A DNA stretch of 41,805 bases. It comes from a virus. Made by a program: the position numbers and the translations under genes. Where the stretch lies: the IMG/VR virus record IMGVR_UViG_3300006224_000005, positions 1 to 41,805 of that record. One strand, 5' to 3'. Below are positions 35,599-41,805 of this stretch, piece after piece (within the stretch, counting starts at the first letter, position 1; each line of letters opens with the position of its first letter). The notes under the pieces were generated by a model. It did no database searches, was not told where the DNA came from, and saw only the letters and a program-made list of their open reading frames with translations.

Positions 35599-38500
35599 TT
35601 ATTTAATCGGTGTAAAAATAAAATCTCATTCTCGTACTTTTTCGACCTTAAATTTTTGTCATATAGGGAATAATACTTCATCTTCCTTAAACGATCATCA
35701 TTTTTGAAATGCCGAATACTTAGATATATCTTTCCCTCATCTCTTTACCTTAATAAATACAGGATTTTTCATTTCAGGGTTATAATTCATATATCATATG
35801 GCTTCTTCCCTATTTTTAGATGTAGATAATATTCTCTTAATAGTATATTCAAAACCATCACTGAAATTTAACTCACTTAATTGGTCATTTGTTAATTTTA
35901 ATCAGCTGTACACCTCATCTTTATTATCAGGAAGTTTTTTTATCGCTTCGCTTACTTTCTTTTGCTCTGAAATACCCATTGGTCTTGATGTTCCTCCTCA
36001 GCTATTCGTATATTTAAATATAATATCTGATTCAGCTTCTGATAACTCATCTGGCACTTTCCCTATCCCTACACTCTCTCCTATTGCTTTAGGCTTTAGG
36101 ATAGAGGGTTTATTTATAACATACTTTGGCTCAACGAGTATTTCTGCATCGTACGGACTCCAAGCTCTTATTCATTTTGGATCTATTTTTACAGTATTGA
36201 CTTTTAATCCTCAAAAATCTTTATATCCACCAGTTGGAATACCTGGTGTTCCTGATGGCATTATATCAGTTCCTTGATTGGAGAAAGTCTTTGCCATTCA
36301 TTCACTTAATGTATAACTTTGTGCTCATTCTTCTCCTATATTTCCAATACGATAAGCATTTATAGTTCCATCTTTATTTTTTGGAAGTGCTTCTATTATT
36401 TTAGATAAGTGTTTTTTTCAAGTTTCTGTCTGGAAAGATTCCAGTAAACTATCTCTTAATTGTCTGTTTGATATAGTTGGTTCTATCCATTCTTGCAAAT
36501 CACTATTCCAAGTATCTTCGAGTTGGTATCCATTAGAATCTAATGCTTGTTTTCATTTATCATCAAAATATTTATGACTTTTCATCTCATATATATTTTT
36601 AGCTGGAATTTCATCATATTGTCAATAATTTTGCCAATTTATTGAAGAAGAAAATACATCAGGTGGGATTTCTTCTTTCATCCCATTTGGATTTTTGCTT
36701 TTTCTCAAAATACCAGTTTCAAATAACTCAGGTTTTGTTTTTTGTAATTCAGTCCAATTACTTGGTTCTTTCTTCACCAACCCTAAATCCTGTCAGATTG
36801 CTTTAGGAGATATGAAACCTTTTTTATTTTGGCTCATATCGAGTTTGCTTGTGAAGTTTGGTTTTAAGGTTTCTTTGATAGGTTTGACACTATCAGGAAT
36901 ACTATTGCTATCCATTGTAGTAGTTCAAGAAGGTTCATTTTTTGAAAGATTAGTGATAGTATCCTTTGGAGTTTCCTTTATAGCCTGTGCCATAGTTTGT
37001 TGCTCGGCTGATGAGAGCGGTTTACCTCCGACTATTTTACTTTTAATACTGTTTATTTTCTCGATACTGATATTTTTAATCTTTCCGTATGTTTCCAGTA
37101 CCTTTGCTGAGATAGGTGGGTAGGTTGCTATAAAAGTTGCGAGAGCTGGTAGGTTTAGTGATAATGCCGAACCTCCTATTAGTACTCATCGTGCGTATTG
37201 TCCGACCTTTCATTCCATAGACTTTTGCAAGTCTTCGTATGCTTTCAATGCGTTTACTTGCATCTCAGTTCCGGGTGCTACAGATTCTATTTTTGCGAGT
37301 TTTCCTTCTTTCCCGAGATTAGTAAGATTCGCAATTATGGATTGTGCGTTATCTTTAAGATTTCCTTTCGAGTCAAATATCTGTTTCTTTGCATCTTTCA
37401 GTATTTTAACCTCTGGTCAGTATATCTCGTCAAGTGCTTTTAGTTCTGGTATTTGTTCTTTTCCGAGTGCATCATAGGTTCTTCGGAGATCTTGTGATAT
37501 ACGAGTTGGTATATCTGTTTTACCTGCTTCCCATTTACTCATATTGTCGAGAGCTTTTCTGGTATTCAAGAAAGCATTCCCAGAAAGATTTGATTGATTC
37601 CCATATTGTCATACGAAACTTTCTATCGCGGATATATCGCTGTTTGACAAAGGAACTGACTCAGCAGATACTACAACCTTTCATTTACCATCAAGAGAAA
37701 TTCAGTATTTATTCAATACTTCCTGTACTGTACCTTTCGGAACGGTAACTATGTTATTTCACTTTCGTATAGCCTCATAACCCTTTCCAGTTTCGCTTAG
37801 GTTATCTATTCTATCGTCTATTGATTTTACTACGTTCTGAGTAAGTTTCTCACGTGTGATTTCGCCTTTCTTTGCTTTTGCGAACTCCTCTGGGAATTTC
37901 TTTATAAATTGCTGTGTTTCTCGTTCTAATCCAGTTGCAAGTTTTGTTGCATACTCTGTAAGTGGAGTGACTTTGCTTGCTCCGTATTTAATCGGAGCGG
38001 TAACAAGTTTAGCCTCCTGTTTCAGTACATTGATAGGATTGATAACACTTTGCAATTTATCAATCTTATTCGCTGTTTCTATGAATCCGTTTGCTTTTGC
38101 AACCTTACTCACACCTCAGAGAATAGGCATAAAAGTAATGAGTGTATCAGCTGGATTTTCTACGAGAGCCTTTTTGAATTTCCCGAGTGTTCCGTATTTC
38201 TCTTTGATTCCAGAAGCCATTTGGTCAATCATCTCTGCTTCTTGTGTTGGTGACACCTCTTTACCTCCGAACTGTCGAACGATACCATTAAGCGTTGCAT
38301 ATACCGCTTTATCACTTAATCCCTTTGCTGTTTTAACTATTCCTGTTGTTGTTTGTACTGGGCTTGTAACTGCATCCCATATACCACCTATTACCTGTGC
38401 AGAATCGGCTGGAACATTTGCAAAGAATTTAAGTACGTCCTTCGCTCATTCGGATACTGAAAAATCCTCTGAAGATTTAAATTTTAGGCTGTCGAGCATT

Positions 38501-39105
38501 CATTCTTGTGGTGCTGTTTCACTCGGTGCTGTAGTAGTACTTCCAAATAACTCAGGGTATGCTTGTTTTATTTCTGGTATAGTAGCATCTCATTTCATAT
38601 CTACTGATAGCTGGTTTATAAGTTCAGTATTACCAGAAAACTCAGGGTATGCGTTCATTATTTCTTCTGCTGTAGCACCACCTTTTACATCTATAGACAT
38701 CTGGTTTAGTACATCGTCAGTTATTGACTCTCCAGCACTTACTTTAGGAACTATAGAGTCCATTATACCTGCTTTCGGTATATTCTTTCTTCATTCCATG
38801 GAAGCAACAGTTGGTTTCTCTGCCATAGGAATTGGTGCTTTCATTTCACTACCTGTTCAAACTCCACTCATCGCACCTGTCTCTTTCGGAGCGTTAGCTG
38901 TATCGAATTGGAATTTTGTCCAGTCAAAAGCATCCTTTGTTGGAGGAGTGTATTTTGTGAAGTCGGTTTTACTTCCAGTTGTCCCGTCTTTGAAAGTAAA
39001 CTGGTTTCCGTTTATACCAGTTGCGAACTTTGGGGTAGTTATCGGAGAAGTTCCGAAGGTTCAAGGCATTCGGAAAGGTTGATTTTCTGGTAATATTGGA
39101 GCCAT
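35599..39105 (-). CDS. 1,168-aa virion protein with two C-terminal ADP-ribosyltransferase-like domains
   Basis: ATG at 39105, TAA at 35599. Residues ~110-190 hold two tandem ~37-aa repeats (Q.SxDxKGxATxxEIxxAYPE). A long helical middle follows, typical of ejected internal proteins. Domain 1 (about 915-990) has AYRIGNIGEEG, SYTLSEGMAKTF and YDAEILVEP: R, S-x-S-like and D-A-E. Domain 2 (about 1060-1165) has VYSGLKL, ILSTSKNREEA and FKEDEVLFPIGQKFKV: STS and E-D-E present, but the usual Arg of YRG is Ser. The glycines in YSGL, KGGSF and FPIG are TGA. Compare T4 Alt, an injected mono-ADP-ribosyltransferase. Confidence 0.8.
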
Positions 39106-39115
39106 AGTGAATTAA

Positions 39116-41656
39116 TTATTTAATACGTCATCCTGATTGTTTCAATGTTGGTGTTGTCGGTGTTGTTTTTGTTGGTGTAGTATAAAACTCAGGGAATATC
39201 TTTGGTCATAAATCTTTTTTAAATCAAAGTTTTGTGTTTATTGCTGTCTGAGCCCTACGATCTGCTATATTTGAAAGATTATCGAGAATAGTTGTATTAA
39301 ATTCGTCTATATTCTTTATCTTTGGCATACTATTTATAAGTCGTGCGACTTCTTTGTCACTTGCCGCCGTTCCTGATATAGCTCTGATATAGTCGGCAAC
39401 GAGAACACCGAGTTGATTATTTGCTTTTGCAAGCTCATCACTCGTCGTTCTACCGAAATAGTTTGCGACCGTCTCAGCCATATTTGTAAGAACCCCAGTA
39501 TCACCTCCACTTGTTTTATATTCAGACAGTATATTTTTAAGATTTCCGAGACCAGATTTTAAATCAGCATTATCCATTACAATATCGTTCACACGTTTGT
39601 CATTTAGTATATTACCCCTGAACATTTGGTATACTGTATCAGTATCTCAGGAATCAGCATATTCATTTACTATCTTCGTGAAATTTGCAGCATCTTCATT
39701 TGAGAATCAAGGTCATCTTGGCTGGGTATCAGCCATATATTTTGCAAGTTTCTGGATATCAGTTTTACTTTCTGTTTTTCATACTCAAATACTACCGCTA
39801 AAACCTTCGTGTTTTGCCATTGCACTTGCAAGCTCTGGGAGTCTATCAGTAAGATTTTTAAGTGGTTCATCTGGTGAAATACCCATTTGTTTTGCTACTG
39901 CTTGTGCATAACTATTTGGGTCGTTCTGATCTTCAGCAGGAGCATATACACTTATCATTTCTTTTAGCGTGTTTGCCTGTCGTCAGAGCTTATTTATAGC
40001 TGCCTGACTCTGTCCATTTACCTTTGCCGATATGTCATTTATCATTGAATTAAATCCAGTATTCGCATCTGGGAATATAGTGAATCATTTATCGTCTACA
40101 CCATACCCAACATCTCCAATCTTTACATTTCAAGGATTATTATTTCTATCTGCTCGTGTTCATTTTGTTCCAGCTGTTACTTCGGAAGTTCCAGTTGAAG
40201 TAGTAGGTGTTTTGAATGTCCCAGTTTCAGGGTCATATACAGCACTTCATTCTCATACTACAAATGGTTTTTCTTGTTTTGTTTCAGCATCTTTCTTCTG
40301 CTGTTCTCGTACTAAAATGAGTCCTTTTATAGTTCCGTTGTCCAAGTCCATATCCTGCCCGAGATTCATAATATCCTCATCTGTTAGACTTGTGAGGTCG
40401 CCTTTCTGGATAAGTGCGAGTTGTTCTTTTTGTTGGTCTCTTGTAATGGATTCTTGGTCTCTTACGTCTTTTTTGTAGTCGAGTAGTTTCTTATAGTTGA
40501 AATCCATCATTTTATAATCCTTTTCCCACTGTTTATCGAGCGAGTCGAAATACTCCTTTGCAACGTCTTTGATTGCGAGGAGTCATTCCTTTGTAGCCTT
40601 TCCTTTCTCTGCATCTATCTTCTGAATCTGAGTGACTACAGAGTTATATCTGTCTTGTAGTGCCTTTTTACTGTCGGCTTGGATAGTAGTAATAGTGTCG
40701 AGGTATTCTATATCGAGTTTTGCATCGGCATCCTTGTATTTGGAAAGCATAGACTCTCTCTCACCTTCGAGACTGGTGATAGCTTGGTTTCCTTCATCAA
40801 TTATATTGTTTATACCTTGAATACCTCCGCTTGTGAATCATACACCAGTAATAGCGGCGATTTTCTGAGCGTTTATAAGAGCAAGGTCATTGGCTTTTCT
40901 TGTACGGTCAATTGTCGTGTTGTATCGGTCTTTTAAATCTGCTTGCTCACGACTAATAGCCTGAGCATTTATATCCTTGAGCTTCGTAACCTTATCAAGA
41001 AACTGTTCGTATGGTTGGAGGGTTGTCTTCTGATCCTCAGCTGATAATGCCCCTGTTTTAATAGAATCAGCCAAATCCTGTTTCTGTTTGTCAAGGTTCG
41101 CGAGTTCGTTCTTGAGATTTGTTTGTAGGAACTGTGAAGTAGACGAAAGAAAATCTTGTTGCCCTGTTTTACCAGTTGTTGGAATAACTCCAGCTCCTAT
41201 TTCGGCTGTAGCACCTTTATTCTCAAGTGCTGTAAACTCTTGGTTTCTTTTATCGAGTTCGGCTTGTTTTCTTGCTGTTTCTTCTTGTGCGAGTTGAAGA
41301 GGTGTTTTTACTGGTGCTTCACCTATACCAGAAAGAGCCTGATTATTTCGTGCTATAGAATCAGTAGGTTTTGTCCCGAGTGTTCCACTTATGGCAGTTG
41401 GAACATCCGGGTTATAATCTGGGCTATAAGTACGCATTACATCCGTGTTTATCTTCACAGTTGGTTCTACAGGAGCAACACCGCCAGATTTGAAATTACT
41501 CTTGAGAGTTTCAAAGACATTTGCACCGCCCGCAGTTGTAGCACCTTGAAGAGTCGATTTAATACTCGCAGTTGCATCCGCTGTGGATTTTCCCTGAGAT
41601 TTCAATATGTCGTATTGCTTTTGTAGATCCTCGTTTTGTTTAGCGGTTATTGCCAT
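39116..41656 (-). CDS. 846-aa virion protein with peptidoglycan-hydrolase-like domain
   Basis: ATG at 41656, TAA at 39116; one frame through many TGA codons. The N-terminal 480 residues are mostly coiled coil (ELANLDKQKQDLADSIK). A domain from about residue 500 to 610 contains ADRNNNPGNVKIGD, FTIFPDANTGFNSMINDI, MISVYAPAEDQNDPNSYAQA and MGISPDEPL, the layout of phage-structure lysozyme-like domains (NNPGN...F..F....G..A....YAP..DNNP..Y...V...LG). The Gly of NNPGN is TGA. Probably an ejection protein that opens the host cell wall. Immediately upstream of the ART protein. Confidence 0.8.
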
Positions 41657-41676
41657 AGTGAGTTACTTATTGTGAA

Positions 41677-41805
41677 TTAAGCTAATGTTATTACTATAGA
41701 GTTTACAGCTATAGAGCCAGTATATGTATCTCATCAGTCTGCTCCAGTTCTCAAAAATCGGAATCATACAAAATCTCATGACTGAAGAGTTAATCCGTCG
41801 TAGTA
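41677..41805 (-). CDS. tail fibre protein, C-terminal end of the gene starting at 1430
   Basis: This is the continuation of the 1430 gene across the circular junction. The last residues end ...NSIVITLA with TAA at 41677-41679. The next gene downstream starts at 41656, only 20 bases on, so the two are probably co-transcribed. Confidence 0.8.
41696..41805. repeat. terminal direct repeat, right copy
   Basis: Exact copy of bases 1-110. It should be collapsed with the left copy when the genome is circularised. Confidence 0.95.

Noticed and set aside
1-41805. UGA as tryptophan (table 4) or selenocysteine/readthrough
   Set aside because: TGA sites align with conserved glycines, TGG is common, and there are many TGA codons per gene without any SECIS-like pattern.
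1-41805. CRISPR array, insertion sequence, integrase or att site
   Set aside because: No regularly spaced repeats, transposase motifs or recombinase genes were seen.

Overview
The window is an essentially complete, circularly assembled genome (41,695 unique bases) of a tailed phage, probably short-tailed (podovirus-like). The last 110 bases repeat the first 110, and one reading frame runs through that junction. AT content is high. Almost every gene lies on the minus strand.

The genome reads with UGA as glycine (translation table 25, the code of Absconditabacteria/SR1 and Gracilibacteria). With the standard code most genes are broken at TGA. With TGA as Gly they become continuous, and the Gly falls on invariant glycines: GDCLE and the motif before LDF in a DNA methyltransferase, DPQGxG in an ERF annealing protein, SKGG in an HNH nuclease, RNNNPGN in a virion protein, and SGYGNNG in a LamG fibre. 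TGG is still used for Trp. The host is therefore inferred to be one of those candidate phyla. All coordinates below use TAA/TAG as the only stops.

Layout, following minus-strand transcription (descending coordinates). The late module starts with TerS (11903) and TerL, then portal, a coiled-coil protein, scaffold, decoration protein, major capsid protein, a Thr/Ala/Gly-rich protein, tail hub proteins and a fibre crossing the circle junction. It continues with an 846-aa virion protein carrying a peptidoglycan-hydrolase-like domain, a 1,168-aa virion protein with two C-terminal ADP-ribosyltransferase-like domains, a 682-aa fibre, a LamG fibre, a LydA-type holin and a C39-like cysteine peptidase. 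It ends at a bidirectional terminator near 29,300. No tape measure, tail tube or sheath gene is seen.

From about 28,820 down to 12,070 lie early/accessory genes, many under 100 aa. They include three different DNA methyltransferases, two HNH nucleases, NinG, ERF, a HAD phosphatase, a replication-associated protein, a secreted lysozyme-like protein with a small membrane protein, a three-copy Trp-rich family and an almost identical gene pair. They are driven by repeated sigma70-like promoters. A short rightward unit (28,936-29,288) is the only plus-strand transcription unit. I found no DNA polymerase, helicase, primase or integrase.

The RNA content is unusual: a pseudoknot plus terminator leader at 28.7 kb, an attenuator-like leader at 27.6 kb, and a promoter-to-terminator noncoding transcript with a tRNA-like T-arm at 12.95-13.31 kb followed by a second highly structured leader. 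Promoter spacing is 15 nt in front of late genes and 16-17 nt in front of early genes. Many starts are preceded by TAAC rather than a Shine-Dalgarno sequence.
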